DNA of 64,000 bases from Ariolimax columbianus. Lineage: Eukaryota; Mollusca; Gastropoda; Stylommatophora; Arionidae. The position numbers were made by a program, and so were the translations under genes. The notes beneath the pieces were generated by a model. The model had not been told where the DNA came from. It saw only the letters and a list, made by a program, of their open reading frames with translations, and made no database searches. Positions 9,942-21,310 of the stretch are shown here, piece after piece; positions within the stretch are counted from its first letter, which is position 1; each line of letters begins with the position of its first letter. The stretch lies in the NCBI GenBank assembly GCA_036924085.1, contig JAVGWX010000004.1:75705590-75769589 (forward strand). Reading direction: 5' to 3'.

Positions 9942-10300
9942 AGGACCTTTATAATATTTCTGTTGATTTTATACATCCTCATGGTTGCCCAAAGCGCTTG
10001 ATGCCATACCCTATCAAATGCCTACTTAAAATCAATAAACATATGATACAGTTTTTGCTGCTGTTCTAGATATTTCTCGCTTAGCATCTTAAATTAAATA
10101 TCTGTTCTGTAGTTCTTCTTCCCTGTCTGAACCCTGCTTAATCCTCAGCAATGATGTTCTCTGCTTGGAGTTTCAATCAGTCAAGGATTAATTTAAGCAT
10201 GACCTTGCTAGGGTCGCTGATGAGGCTTATTGTTTTGTAATTTTGGCACAGCTTTAGGTTTCCAGACCTATCTCTTTCCACGCGTTTTCTCAGCTGTACG
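9942..10300 (-). pseudogene. LINE RT fingers/palm fragment (upstream half)
   Basis: The minus strand reads GNLKLCQNYKTISLIS, then PSKVMLKLIL, then IIAEDQAGFRQGRRTTEQIF and a decayed LILSRHLIGYGIKR-like FDRVWHAALW block, ending at INRNIIKVL where the 721-bp insertion begins. Frames shift several times and stops are common. It is the same LINE clade (Craniata-type endonuclease-RT elements) as the fragment at 22.2-23.2 kb. Confidence 0.75.
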
Positions 10301-10312
10301 CAGTCAAATTAA

Positions 10313-12901
10313 GGGAGGCAAAAAGAACCAGGGGTTATGTTTTTTAAATCACAATAACAAGTTTAATAAATGAACATATCTGTATCTTATTATGCATCAA
10401 TTTGAAGGCAAATGGACAATCTATTAGATGAAGAAGATTGCACAGCAATGCATAAAGTACTTTAGAAGAAACAGTAGAAAATATTACAGGCAATGAAAAA
10501 AAATATTTAAATATTCAGTGACATATGGTACCCTTACTCGTTATTATCTCATCATCTGCAATGCCCATCCATTTATTGCTTATAATTAGTTCACACTCCA
10601 ATAAGTGAAGTCCAGGCCAAATTTGAAGGTAATACATCCAACAGAAGTGAAGAGATGACACATTTACTAAAGATGATGTCGATGTTGAAAATATTTACGA
10701 ACATATTCAAAAATGTAAAAACTATATGCACTGCACACTGTGACTGCTAACATGTAATAAATGATGTTATGCTTTTTGGAAGGCCTCAAAGCAATCCTTG
10801 GGGGTGTAAGTGAGGCTGATTTGTACATTCCAAGCAGATGAAATGTGTGCGCTTGCATTCTGTGGGAGTGGCACGGACAACACAATTTCTGTCTCTTTTT
10901 GAATACGAGATGATGTGTCTCTTGTCTTGGAGGGGTTCCAAGGGGTTTGCAGCTGGTTGTCTGCCAGGCTTTCTTGGAGCATCACCTGCTTCAGGAACTG
11001 TTGCAGCAGCATGATGTGTGAGCTGAGTCACAAGTTCTCGCTTGAACTTCTTCAGGCTCAATCGCTTAGAGCCAGCTTCACGAGTCAAAGTGTGAAGAAT
11101 GAAAGCGTTGACTTGAGTGACTTCAAGTAGCCAATAAAACACCTTCTTCCACCATTTTATTGTTTTCCTTTCAAAGGTGCAATAATAGGTGACCTTCTGA
11201 TTCAAAGTATCACACCCATTTATGCACATGCTGTACTTATGAATCATTGATGGCTTGTCAACATCCTTGACTCGTGTTGTCTCAACAACCGCATCTGTGC
11301 TGACCATGAGGACACTCTTCTTTGCCTTTTTGTCCCTAAATCCAACACACATTATGGTTTCATGCTGATTCTGAAACCAACACATCTCACGGTACGGAAG
11401 ATTGAGGGTCTTCAACTCCAGAGCAAAGCCAACACGATTGACATTGAGTGTGCCAGTATAATACTGGCGACGCTTAAAAAGATAATCAATTAGAACACGA
11501 GTCGTGTAGAAGCGATCTGCAAAAATCTTGTGTCCTGTGCCAACGTAAGGTAACAATGTGTCAAAAACTTTGACAGCATGACTTGATGTAGGGTCTGCAT
11601 CGGGGTTGTAAGATGTTTCAGTACTAAAATAAGTAAGTATGTTGTTCACATATGCCGTTGCCAAGTCGCAAAGGCCAAACGTTTTTATGTGGTACTTCTG
11701 GGGTTTTGCAGCATTATACTACTTGAACTTCCATCTGCCTTTGAATCCTATCACCATCTCATCTATACTCAAATCCTGATAGGGTAGAATGCTGGTCGGT
11801 ACTTTCTCAGGAGTAGATTCATGAATGGCTCGATTTTATCTTTGCCTTCAGCACTTTCGTCACCTGCATGCATCATTGTATAGAATATATCCTGAAAACG
11901 GTTACAAGGAAACATTGAGTGGTAACATGGTGTGTACAATTCAGGTGCCAAAGACCAGCAGTCAGGAATCTTTGGCCGTCTATCAATGCTGATCATGATA
12001 ATAACGGCAAGAAATTTATCAAGCTCATGGGGAGTAATGTCAACCCAACGGGAGTACACTGAGCGACGAAGAGATGGAGTGTTGATAGTAATTTTCGTCC
12101 GAGCATATACATTTATAGAAACAACAAGTAAGGTCTTGACTTCTTGATCAAACAGTGCTGAAAAGCACTCAATTGCTGTTGACTGCCCTGTAAGACTTGA
12201 CTCAGGAGACACAACTGGTTCTTGCTTAGGAATAAATCGGAAAGCGTTTTTTGTGGAACCTTCTCTGACTTCGTGCCATTCATCTCTTTCTACTGGGGCA
12301 CTTCTGTGACTTCTACTACTTCTAGATCTAGTTGCAGAGTTCACATTTCCTACTCTACCTATTCCAGCTGCTAGATTTATATTAGATGTTAGGCATTTTG
12401 AGGCAGAGGGCTCAGTATCAAAATCATATTGACGACTAGAACTAGCTGTTGGCGTGGCAGCAGGGTCTTGATGGTCGTGATAGTCATCATCTACCAATTC
12501 ACTGCAACTGTTCTGATGATCAATGTCAGCATCTACTTCTACATCACTACTGTCAGTATCATACATAGATTGTTCTATCAAAATCTTTGCTTGATCGGCT
12601 GTCACACGGGTGGGACGATGATTAGCTGAAGAAGCTGGTTCCATTCTCGTTTGTTTACGTTTAGCAGCACAAAAAAACCACTTCAGAAATACAAGTTAAA
12701 TCGATAATAGAAAGGTCCACGCTATATCAAATTGACAATCAAAACTGATGCTGTTATTGTAGTAAACCGGAAGGATAAAAATAGATACTGAAGGATGTAG
12801 TTGTAAAACTAGAAATACGAACATTAATTAAACAACTAACATGGCGCAGGGTACAGCGAATCGGCTGCAAAAGAATGCGTTTCGACGCGGCGAATATAGC
12901 T
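10313..12901 (-). mobile_element. PiggyBac-like DNA transposon, decayed; boundaries tentative
   Basis: A piggyBac transposase pseudogene on the minus strand fills most of this block. LINE RT fragments of the same orientation flank it (12,905-13,065 and 9,942-10,300), so it seems to have inserted into a LINE. TTAA, the piggyBac target, is present next to both flanks (10309-10312 and 12902-12905). However I could not see matching terminal inverted repeats at those points, so the limits are provisional. Confidence 0.5.
10767..12644 (-). pseudogene. PiggyBac transposase (PGBD/DDE_Tnp_1_7 type), frameshifted
   Basis: Two large frames make one transposase of about 620 residues. The first (12644-11769) has an acidic, serine-rich N-terminus (YDTDSSDVEVDAD) and then the start of the core (ITPHELDKFLAVIIMI, CYHSMFPCNRFQDIFY, EPFMNLLLRKYRP). 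A frameshift near 11785 leads into LSIDEMVIGFKGRWKFK with the first catalytic Asp, followed by an in-frame TAG at 11719-11721. The second (11664-10786) has KIFADRFYTT (second Asp) and INGCDTLNQK (third Asp region), then a C-terminal Cys-rich finger (CKRTHFICLEC). A second frameshift near the end moves the expected CFEAFQKA terminus into another frame. Start chosen as the ATG at 12644, where the acidic N-terminus begins. One expected Cys of the finger (CVV-x) is Arg. The copy is dead. Confidence 0.88.
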
Positions 12902-13063
12902 TTAACCATTGATTTTGTTCATAAGTTCGGCCAGTTTCCTGACGCCCATATTTTGTTGCAGATGTGTGTCAGGCCTTCCACAACTACCTTCCCACCTGCC
13001 TGTAAGAGCTCTGCTGGTATATTGTCCACTCCGGCCGCTTTCCCTCTTCTCAATGTCTTTACC
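12890..13063 (-). pseudogene. LINE RT fingers fragment
   Basis: The minus strand reads GKAAGVDNIPAELLQAGGK, then THICNKIWASGNWPN, followed by L-stop-TKSMV where TGA replaces a conserved Trp codon. This is the RT region directly upstream of the fragment at 9.9-10.3 kb, so the two probably come from one LINE separated by the piggyBac insertion. Confidence 0.7.
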
Positions 13064-13599
13064 TAACTTAACTTAACTTAACGTCTTTATACTGGCTTAG
13101 AAGACCCTGCAGAGTCTGTATACAACCAGTTACATTTACATCACCCTGCTCTAAAAGCTATGCGCATCCATTTTATTCTTAAATGCATTAACTGTCCCTG
13201 CCTCCACTACCTCCCCTGGCAATGTATTCCAAGCAGACACCACTCTCTGACTAAAAAATTATTTCCTAATATCTAATCTGGACCTCTCTTTAGTCAGCTT
13301 GTAGCTATGCCCTCGTGTTATTGTGGGTGGCTGTATTTTAAAAAACTTGTTATAGTCTAATTTATCCATTCCTCTGATCATCTTATAAACCTGTATTAAG
13401 TCACCACGAATTCTTCTCTCTTCGAGACACTGTAGGCCGGTTTTTCTTAGTCGTTCCTCATAACTGTAATTCTGGAATCCCACTATCATCTTTGTCGCTC
13501 ATTTTTGTATTCTTTCCAGCATGTTTATATCCCCTCTATGATAAGGACTCCACACCTGTACACAGTACTCCAATCTAGGTCTAACTAAAGCTTTATACA
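13064..13599 (-). mobile_element. CR1-like LINE, 5'-truncated 3' fragment
   Basis: Nearly identical to the 3' end of the CR1-like copy at 55.7 kb. It includes the C-terminal frame (MIVGFQNYSYEERLRKTGLQ and LTKERSRLDIRK), the 3' untranslated stretch and the (TTAAG)n terminal repeat at 13066-13081. A stop ends the frame at the position where YFFSQRVVSAW is expected. It is truncated 5' at about 13,599, where an RNase H fragment begins on the other strand. Confidence 0.9.
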
Positions 13600-14230
13600 G
13601 TGAATGGAGATGGAAGCAGTGACTGTAACTCCAAGATGGCTATCTGAGACCTTTTTAATAGGGACAGTCATTGTTTCAGACTCCCAATTCTTACTTCGGA
13701 AGGTACAGAAGGGCTCGCTAAGGCATTTGTGGATGGCAGCTGTAGGCATCAAACCTGGAGGAGCTGGTGTGGATCTGTTGCCCTGGTCATTCTGGTGTTC
13801 TGGGCAATGAAAGAGCTGACATCCTGGCTTCACAGGCACCAACTATGAGCACACTAGATATAGACAGGAGTGACATTTTGAAGTGTATCCATGACCGCCT
13901 GTTAGATGATGACACAGCAATAGATGAACCAGCAATACATAAACTGCAAATCTTTGACATCGAATACAGTTTGAACAAACTGGAGTGCAAGAGAGAATGG
14001 AACAGCAGTGTGTACAACCAGCAAGCAGCAGGAACCATCAGTATTCACCCCCACCCCCATTTACTGAGAGAGACTGAGCACCTATGGGGACCCCTGAAGA
14101 GCAGTGAAGTCGATTCTTAGAAACATAGCAGAACAAATAACCAACATGACTTGGTCTGTAGACGAAGGCTCATGCCATACCATAAAAAGACAAAACCCTA
14201 ACAGACAACAAGTTACTTAGTTAGTCGTCT
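13600..14230 (+). pseudogene. RNase H and C-terminal region of LINE family B
   Basis: The plus strand reads [34 protein letters not shown] (RNase H acidic motif in SDSQ), then after a frame shift WICCPGHSGVLGNERADIL (His and final Asp motif) and RSDILKCIHDRLLDDDTAI. The N-terminal YTDGS part is absent, so it starts inside the domain at the junction with the CR1 fragment. Family B differs from LINE A in the sequence after RNase H. Other B pieces are at 20.0, 20.8-21.5 and 31.8 kb. Confidence 0.8.
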
Positions 14231-14541
14231 GATCATCTTCATCGCATTCGGGTCAAGTCCATACGCGCTCAGATTTCATCCTCAGTATCTCTGCCAGCAA
14301 TGTGATGACTGACAGTTCCGGTCCTGTGCTGGTTAAACAGACATCTTTGGATCCCCGTGACCCCTCATTTCACACCTAATTCAACTTCAACCAGTCGCAC
14401 CAAGGACGTCTGCATCAACTCCCGAATCTTTCTTCCAGCCGATTTCCCTAACAGTGTTAAGGATATCCAAACAGACAACAAAAAAGACAAAACCCTAATA
14501 GACAACACCCAAGTCAAAGTTGGCATGTGTACATCTCTTAC

Positions 14542-14686
14542 CAGTTTCAGCAACTCTGAGTATGTAATTTGTCTGACGCTACTTGTGACTGGACTATCGT
14601 GAATAATAGCTGCCTGGTTCCCCTTCCCAGCCAACACATGACGATCAACTGCATTGAAGCATGTATTCAACTCCCCACCAACAAAC
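14542..14686 (-). CDS. ACSS3: Short-chain acyl-CoA synthetase (ACSS3/PrpE type), upstream exon
   Basis: This 145-bp exon begins after an acceptor (ttggcag at 14693-14687) and ends CTG|GTAAGA (donor at 14541). It starts with one base that completes a codon from the previous exon, then reads FVGGELNTCFNAVDRHVLAG, KGNQAAIIHDSPVTSSV and RQITYSELLKL, ending in phase 0, which matches the phase-0 start of exon 8398-8586. The joined protein runs [16 protein letters not shown], as in ACSS3/PrpE proteins. The two exons are about 6 kb apart; the intron holds the piggyBac, CR1 and LINE relics. The first exons and any targeting peptide would lie further right on the minus strand; I did not find them. Confidence 0.85.
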
Positions 14687-15785
14687 CTGCCAATGACAGT
14701 TTCATTTTAAATTAATTATAATTATTTGTGTTAACACGAATGTGGACAAGACCGTTTGAAAACATGTATACCAGAATGTGAAAACCTTGAAATAGGAAAA
14801 AATATACATGAAATAATGCCACCAGTAAAATAATTATATTCCTTTTTCTTTGTTTGTCCTGAATGAAAAATGACATTTTATTATGTTGTGCTATAGTTTA
14901 TAGTAAGGCTGCAGTATCTGCACCTTTTATCCAACATAACTGGTTTCAGAACGGCACATTTTCAGTTCGGGTTTGCATTCCCTCTTTGATCCACATTCTC
15001 TCAGCCAGGCTACACAGATGCAGCCTAGGGTTGCCACTTTGAGGTAAAAAATGTTCATCATCAGCTCTGGTTCACTGAGGTTGGGAATAATATCTGTTCA
15101 AAGTACATAATAAACATTCATATCACAATAACCATCATCCATCTCAGTCCACAATGTTAGGACTTATAGTGGTGGAATAAAAGCAGAAAAATAATGCACA
15201 AAGATTGCTTTCAAGCAGAATACAATGTCAAGATACACAATCATAGAAGTTCTATTAGAACTAGCTGATGACACATCTATTCACATGATTGATGAGGAGA
15301 ATTTAGAACTGCTATGAAAGAGGTAGTAGTAATGACTGCAGGATATTAAAAAAACAAGAACAAAATAGTGTTTAAGTGAATACACCTAAGGGGAAATACA
15401 AGAAAGAAAAATGGCAATATTAAAACCTCCTTGCAGCAATAACACCTGCTACAAATGAGTCATTCAAGAAGACATAAGCATTATTAAATACAATTATGAA
15501 ATGTAATGCCTGTAAGGACAAAAGGTAGTTTATTAATGACCTGGCCACATCAGCTGAAAATGCAATCAAAGTAGGTAACAATATATGCTTACATCAGATC
15601 ATTAGACAACTCTATAATAAACCACCTGCTCCTTCAAAGACAAACATGTTAATCTTCTTACTACAAAAAAAAAAAAGCAAATAACAGAAGCAGATAATTT
15701 CACAGTGATAGAAAGACCACAACCATTTAACAACCCTCGACCATGAGAGTACCAAAAAAAAACATATTCTATCATGTGATGAGTT
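14687..15785. other. Intron-like AT-rich DNA
   Basis: I see no protein or repeat signal here. It should be intron upstream of the ACSS exon. Confidence 0.5.
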
Positions 15786-15786
15786 T

Positions 15787-15826
15787 TCACTTAATGTCTT
15801 TATACTGGTTTAGAAAACTCTGTAGT
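15787..15826 (-). repeat. CR1-like 3'-terminal remnant
   Basis: About 40 bp (aatgtctttatactggttta, gaaaactctgtag) match the terminal 3' sequence of the CR1-like LINE at 55.7 kb. No other part of the element is present. Confidence 0.6.
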
Positions 15827-15854
15827 CTTCATGAGATCAAGCGAGCCATCAAAA

Positions 15855-16800
15855 AACAAAAGAATTTGAAGTTGGTGATAATGAAATTACTGGTGAAGTA
15901 TTAAAACCAACAGATGATGCTACTTTCACACAACTACTTTCATAAACAAAGTGTGGAGAGAAGATCAACCACTTCGACAATGGAAATATGGCATTATTAT
16001 AAAATATTCCAAAGAACGGAGTTAAGAGTTCCTGAAACGGAGTTAGTTCCCTGGCTTAACACTTCCATTGGTGCCCGAAAAGTACTATGTAGTATAATGC
16101 TGGAAAGATTCTGAGAAATGATGGATGAAAAGATGAGCAAGCTGGTTTTAGACTGAATAGATAATATACTGACCAAATTTTCACTTTTAGAACAATTATA
16201 AAAGAATTTGTGGAAATGCAATCACCACTCCTAATCAGCTTTGTTGACTTTCAAAAAGCATTTGATAGTCTGCAACAAACAGAAATTCAAAAACTCAAAA
16301 TTCAGCCTGTAAAAATTATGCCAGCGCATAAAAAAAACGACAAAAGTAAGTCTTGAGAGGCTGTGTTTTTCCTGTGGCAACTTATGACTGCGAATCATGG
16401 ACAATTACCAAAACTTCTAGATAAAGAATCGAATCTTTCGAGTCAAAATGTTACAGAAAGATCATCAGAATACCCTGGATGGAAAAAAAGACAAAGGTAG
16501 ACATTCGGCAAGAGTTGAGCATAGAGGAGAACTGGTTTTTCAATTCCATTATGGCCAAAAAATCTAAATACTTTGGTCACATCAAGAGACACAGTGGTCT
16601 TGAGAGAACGGTGATGGAAGGTATGGTGCCGGACAAGAGAGGCAGGGATAGACCAAGAAGAAGATGGTACCAAGATATCCAAGAGTGCCTGGGTGTGACT
16701 GTGACGAAGACTAGAGTTTTGGCAAGGGAAAGAGTTTCTTTCAGACAGACTGTGATGGGAGTGACGTTCTATAAAGGACATGCTACATGATGATGAGTTT
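15855..16800 (+). pseudogene. LINE RT relic with deleted palm
   Basis: The plus strand shows decayed RT fingers (DNEITGEVLK; FRTIIKEFVEMQSPLLISF; VDFQKAFDSLQQTE with the first catalytic Asp), then jumps to the C-terminal region (AYDCESWTITKTS, NSIMAKKSKYFGHIKRHSG, DKRGRDRPRRRWYQDIQE). The catalytic FADD segment is missing between about 16,320 and 16,360. Many stops are present. Confidence 0.7.
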
Positions 16801-17800
16801 GCATCACCCAACACTTTTAAATATTCTCAACAATTATGGCTTCCCACCAAAATATATAAATATAAGTTTTTACTATAATTCACAATTCTGTGGTCGTATG
16901 GCTGAAGGTAAAACTAAATGGTTTTATATGGAAACAGGAGTGAAATAAGGCTGCATTATGTCCCCTTTGTCTAGGCTACAGATGAGGGTTGTGAAAAACA
17001 ATGCCCCTGACATGCATTTATGCATAAAATGGAGAAATGGTAAAACTAGAGGATCTTTATTTTGCAGATGTCTTTACTCAACTGAGTTCAACTTTTGAGG
17101 AAGCACAGGAAAAGATGCCACTTATCAGAACAGATAGGACTCCCAAGTAAATGCCTCAAAGGCAAAAGTCATTAATTTTACTAAGCTGCTGATATAAAGC
17201 TGCATGGAGAACTATTACAGAAGGTTGTAAACTTCACCTATTTTGGAAGTAAAATGACACAAGATGGAGTTACAACAAAATGAATTGCCACTCAAATTAT
17301 TTTGGCTTTATGTACCTTCAACTAGCTAACAAACATTTGAAAATCAAAATCAAGGAGCAAACACACAAACCTCAGGATGTTTAGCTCTCAAAGTAATATC
17401 AGTGCTAACATATCGATGTGAAAGCTGGAAAACGATAAAGACACTAGAAAATAAACTGAATGCTTTTGAAAATATATGTCTTATAAAACTATTGAACATT
17501 GGCTGGGAAGGCATCAAGACCAACAAGCTAATAAGAGAAAACACCAACCAGCAACATGTTTCTACCATCATAAGGAAAAAAGGTGGACACACATCGGGCA
17601 TATGCTTAGAATGAACTGCAACAGACTCACATTACAAGCAGTTAATTGGCCTTCAGATGGCAGCAGAAAGAGAAGAGGATCAAAATAGACTCTTCGCAGA
17701 ACAGAACGATCATCAAACAAGGCTGAACTATGGGTCTAAACAACATACACGTTCTTAGAAAAGTAGCTTCAAACAATTCAAACTGAAAAGCACTTGTTTC
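16800..17800 (+). pseudogene. LINE RT relic, second copy of the same type
   Basis: A decayed RT runs from the area around RLQMRVVKNN and KMEKW through KVVNFTYFGSKMTQDG to TYRCESWKTIKTLENKLNAF and WTHIGHMLRMNCN. The C-terminal part is homologous to the minus-strand fragment at 55.35-55.60 kb (NQQ-VSTIIRKKG shared). Stops and frame changes throughout. Confidence 0.65.
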
Positions 17801-18075
17801 TATCTTATGGGCTGTGTTTGGCATTCAAATAAAATTAGATAAATAAGAAAGTTTAACAAATCCAGAGCGCACACAGGTGCTAATCACTGGAGGAGCAGGA
17901 AACAATGCCAGTGACTCAGATATCAACCTTACCCTGGTATTCAGGACTATTGAAATTGTTGGCTACTGGAGTGCAAGAAATATCAGTGAAGTGTTGACGA
18001 AAGTGGGTACAGAGTTCAACGTCAGCTTTCCCAATGTATTTTATATTGCAGCTGTTGCAAACAATACAGTAGATT
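17801..18075. other. Unassigned, possibly RNA-element derived
   Basis: A minus-strand frame (18143-17916) includes LSSTEIYCIVCNSCNIKYIG and ELCTHFRQHFTDI, resembling the GIY-YIG-like end of Penelope-type elements (C-x2-C, then YIG). The match is weak and short. Confidence 0.3.
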
Positions 18076-18240
18076 TCTGTCGAAGACAGATGCGTTGGAC
18101 CGAAATGTGTAAATATCGCAGTAAAGCTGTAAACTAGCGACATAACGTATCCCCATCTCCAGACTACATCCTGCCACTTGCAAAGCTCTGTTCGGGGCTT
18201 GGTAGCGGGAGATTGAGAATGAACGCTGAAGAAGAAGAAG
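18076..18240 (+). mobile_element. Retroposon family S, copy S1 (5'-truncated)
   Basis: Contains the 3' part of family S (gcgttggaccgaaatgtgta, aatatcgcagtaaagctgta, gcttggtagcgggagattga) and ends gctgaagaagaagaag. A 7-bp match (gtagatt) at both flanks may be a target-site duplication but is short. Confidence 0.75.
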
Positions 18241-18594
18241 TGTAGATTAGGTTACGTGACTTGTAAGTGAACCCCTCTTTTATCACAACAAATGATTTCA
18301 GAAAGGTCATCAAACATGGCTGGATAATATAGAGACACATTATGCAACCTCGCTTGTTTTTGCATGACAAGGTACTGTGGTGGTCCAACAGCTGAGGTTT
18401 GTGTTGGCTTCTAATCAGTTGGGTACTTTATCCTGCCAGATGATTCAATGCAGTCTACCTAGACAACTCACTGGGAAATGGTTGTTTCCTGCTTCTATCC
18501 ATGTTTTGCAGGTATATAGAAAGGTGGTTAGCCCTACAGCAACATTGATTCCTTGTCGCTCTCAAATTTTTGCTTGTAGTCTTTACATGTTGTG

Positions 18595-18800
18595 ATGAAA
18601 TGATAGTCGATGGAGCAGGGCGACAGCAATCTGGTAACCCCAAGGTAAAAAGAGACGGCGGGGAAGACCCCTCAATGCATTAGTCAGACCCCTTTGCTGT
18701 GCACAACAACATCTGAGACGTCTCTGAAGGAGGGCTTACCATGAACTGGATGTCCATGACAGGGCCTGCTGGAAGCGAAGTTGGGACCCGCAGCTAAACT
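18595..18800 (+). pseudogene. LINE RT C-terminal fragment
   Basis: Reads KKRRRGRPLNALVRPLCC and a CWKRSWDPQL end, homologous to the fragment at 36.29-36.52 kb (gtaatctggtacccccgagg type). It carries the basic RGRP motif seen at the end of many LINE polymerases. Followed by a GHKDQDLAKAAD tail. Confidence 0.6.
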
Positions 18801-18829
18801 GAGGAATTGGCCATAAAGATCAAGATCTT

Positions 18830-19020
18830 GCAAAAGCAGCAGACTAGAATTGGCAATCCTGTTGCGGACCTCAGTCTATATTCGCATCCTAGTAAGGGCA
18901 CTGCCTAGGTAAGTAAAGCTATCAACTTTTTGTAGACATTGCCCTTGAATAATGATGTTTGGTTTGTTATAATACTTTCCTGAAGTAGGTTCATTGCTTC
19001 CATTTTCTTGGTGCTAATGA
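18830..19020 (-). pseudogene. LINE RT thumb fragment
   Basis: The minus strand reads NIIIQGQCLQKVDSFTYLGS, then TEVRNRIANSS. The KVDSFTYLGS box follows the RT palm in Craniata-type LINEs. It is short and not connected to its neighbours. Confidence 0.65.
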
Positions 19021-19319
19021 TAATATAGCATACCATCATGTGAATGACAGTCTGCTAATATTTCATGCCAGAGTATAATTTACAGAAAGAGTTATATGTT
19101 GGTGAATATCAATCAAGCTAGAGTGAAACCAATCATTGAATCACAACTTTTTTTACTTATCTTTGCGATCACTCTGATTCCCATTGCTACTTTCTTACTA
19201 TGTTTACAATTTATTGCCTTTGGTTTCTCTTTTTCCTTAATATGAAATATCAATGTGAATATGAATTACTTTATATGAATGATGCATACCATCTTATGGA
19301 TTACAACTAGCGTGTATTG

Positions 19320-19545
19320 CAGACAATCAATAGTAGTAGTACTAGTAATTCAATGATCAATCAATGGCATCATTCTGTGAATTACAACATTTGAGTTTTG
19401 CATACTAATACTATCGACGATCGACCGTATGAATTACAACATTTGAGCTTAGTTTGCATACTATCGTATCAATTACAACAATTGAGTTATGCATACTATC
19501 GTATGAATTACAACATTTGAGTTTTGCATACCATTGTGTGAACGG
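19320..19545 (+). repeat. Degenerate minisatellite, about 37 bp
   Basis: The motif gaattacaacatttgagttt is repeated with tgcatactatcgta between, at about 19378, 19432, 19470 and 19505. Spacing is irregular (36-55 bp). Confidence 0.7.
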
Positions 19546-19979
19546 CAATCTGCTTCGATCTAACACGACGTCCCATTTCTTGAACCAATGTATATTTTCT
19601 GCAGCCGACGCCCAAAACTCCTCTGGTTTCTCCAACGCTTCTCTGACTGTCGATGCATAATCACTTGCAGAATATGTGGATGACAGCCTGTGCACTCTGA
19701 ATAAATGTCTTGCAGATATCACAGGCTTTATAAGTTTTACAACAGTGACAATATTCCAAGCCATCATACCAGCGAGTAGTTATAGTTAGCAGGGAGAGGT
19801 GTGTGTGTGTCAGTGTGTGTGTGTTGGTGGCAGACAGCTGTGGTGGCGATTAGAGTTATGGAACTTGCGTTCCGGAAACCACCATCACTATCATGTAGCA
19901 TATGCTGGCGATCACATCAGATTTTCAAGTTTTCATTTCTGTTTCTGTTTCTAAGAATCTACGTCACTGCACTACGGGA

Positions 19980-20225
19980 AAACCCATAGGTGCTAAGATT
20001 CTCGCTGCTTACAGTGCAGGGTCTGGATGCTGATGGTCTCTGTAGCTCGCTGGTTGTACACTTTCCTGCTTCGTCCTCTCATACGCCCCAATCCGCTCGA
20101 ACTACGTTTGGTGTCGAAACTTTGCATTCTGTAGATTGTTGGTTCATCTATTTGGGTGTCCTCAACCACCAGGCGGTCGATATTGATTTCAAAATGTCAC
20201 TCCTATCCATCACTTATTATTTGTC
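19980..20225 (-). pseudogene. LINE family B post-RNase H fragment
   Basis: The minus strand includes MDRSDILKSI and a decayed DRLV block, matching the post-RNase H sequence of the family B copy at 13.85 kb. The plus side also shares aagaatctacgtcactgcac with the copy at 31.79 kb, so that stretch is probably B 3' untranslated sequence. Confidence 0.6.
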
Positions 20226-20251
20226 CATCGTTTCCGAAATGGACCACATTG

Positions 20252-20815
20252 TCATCTGGCTATCCTTGAGTGGGTTCGAGCCCGAAAGCGTCTGTCACAC
20301 TGATGGCAGAGAAACACCATCTGACCGGCAGACGAAACAACTCGTCTCTTGTCCTTCATGTCGCTTGTCTCCGTGCAACTTCCTTGGATGTGTCGTGCCA
20401 AAAGAGATTTTATTATGCCAGGTAGAGCGATCAGCAGCAATGTTCTCCCAATTAACAGGGTCAATGTCGCAATTCTTCAGTGAGGCTTTCAGAATGTCTC
20501 TGTAACGTTTTATTTGTCTAACACGAGCTCGCTTGCCTGGCTTCAAGCTCGTCATATAATATTTTCTTTAAAAGCCACTCTGACATGCGGACAACATGGC
20601 CAGTCCATCTAAGCTGAGATTTGCACAGAGTTGTGTGGATGCTTGTCATGCCATCCCACGAAAGAACTTCTACATCTGTGATCCTATTTTGCTATTTTAT
20701 GTTCAGCAGTTTCTTTAGGCAGCCAGAGGAAAGTGGTCAAGCCATGTCGACTGTACACAGTTCAGGTTTCACAGGCGTACATAAGAGTTGGTAAGACGAC
20801 TGCAGTTTAATTCAT
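20252..20815 (-). pseudogene. Craniata-type LINE RT C-terminal fragment
   Basis: The minus strand reads TDVEVLSWDGMTSIHTTL, LRWTGHVVRMSEWLLKK, KRARVRQIKRYRDILKASLK, INPVNWENIAADRSTW-like, then CHQCDRRFRARTHSRIA, a C2H2-like finger common at the end of these LINEs. Stops break it upstream of 20,560. It sits between two family B pieces. Confidence 0.75.
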
Positions 20816-21310
20816 CTCCGGTTCCAAACTGAGGATCTTAGTTTTCCAAATTCTACACATAGTTTTGCAATTCTTGGGCTTGTTTTATAATCAATATGGA
20901 CTGCTCTGCAGAGTGTGTTGCCAAGGTATACATTACTAACGTGCTCATGATGAAAGCCAAGATGTCCGCTCTTTCTATGCCGTGAACCACAGCATGACCA
21001 GGGCAGAAAATCCATGTCAACCCCTGGAGGTTTGAGGCCTCAACATCTGCTATCTGAAGTACGGCTTGCACGTCAGTCACGATGTTAAAGGGGTATGAGA
21101 TAACTATCTAACACTGAGGTCACTGCTTCCATCTCCATTCTCAAACTGGAGGTTATTGACGTGTATGCCACACTCCGCTCAGAAACGACCTGTCCTCTCA
21201 CTCTAGCAGAGAAGCCCCAGCTTGATGTCCCCCTGTTCAGCACCGATCCGTCAGTGTATAAAATGGCATTACTATCATGCGTGTTCTCAGTTATCAGCGG
21301 ATTCACCTCG
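20816..21310 (-). pseudogene. LINE family B RNase H domain
   Basis: The minus strand reads NAILYTDGSVLNRGTSSWGF (first catalytic Asp), MEMEAVTSVLDSYLI (Glu), then after a frame change IFCPGHAVVHGIERADIL (His and final Asp). Same family as 13.6 kb, less decayed at the N-terminal end. The upstream ORF (21541-21310) is probably also B sequence. Confidence 0.8.

Noticed and set aside
17916..18143. Penelope-type GIY-YIG endonuclease
   Set aside because: Only a short C-x2-C...YIG-like patch is present; too short and too weak to claim beyond a note.
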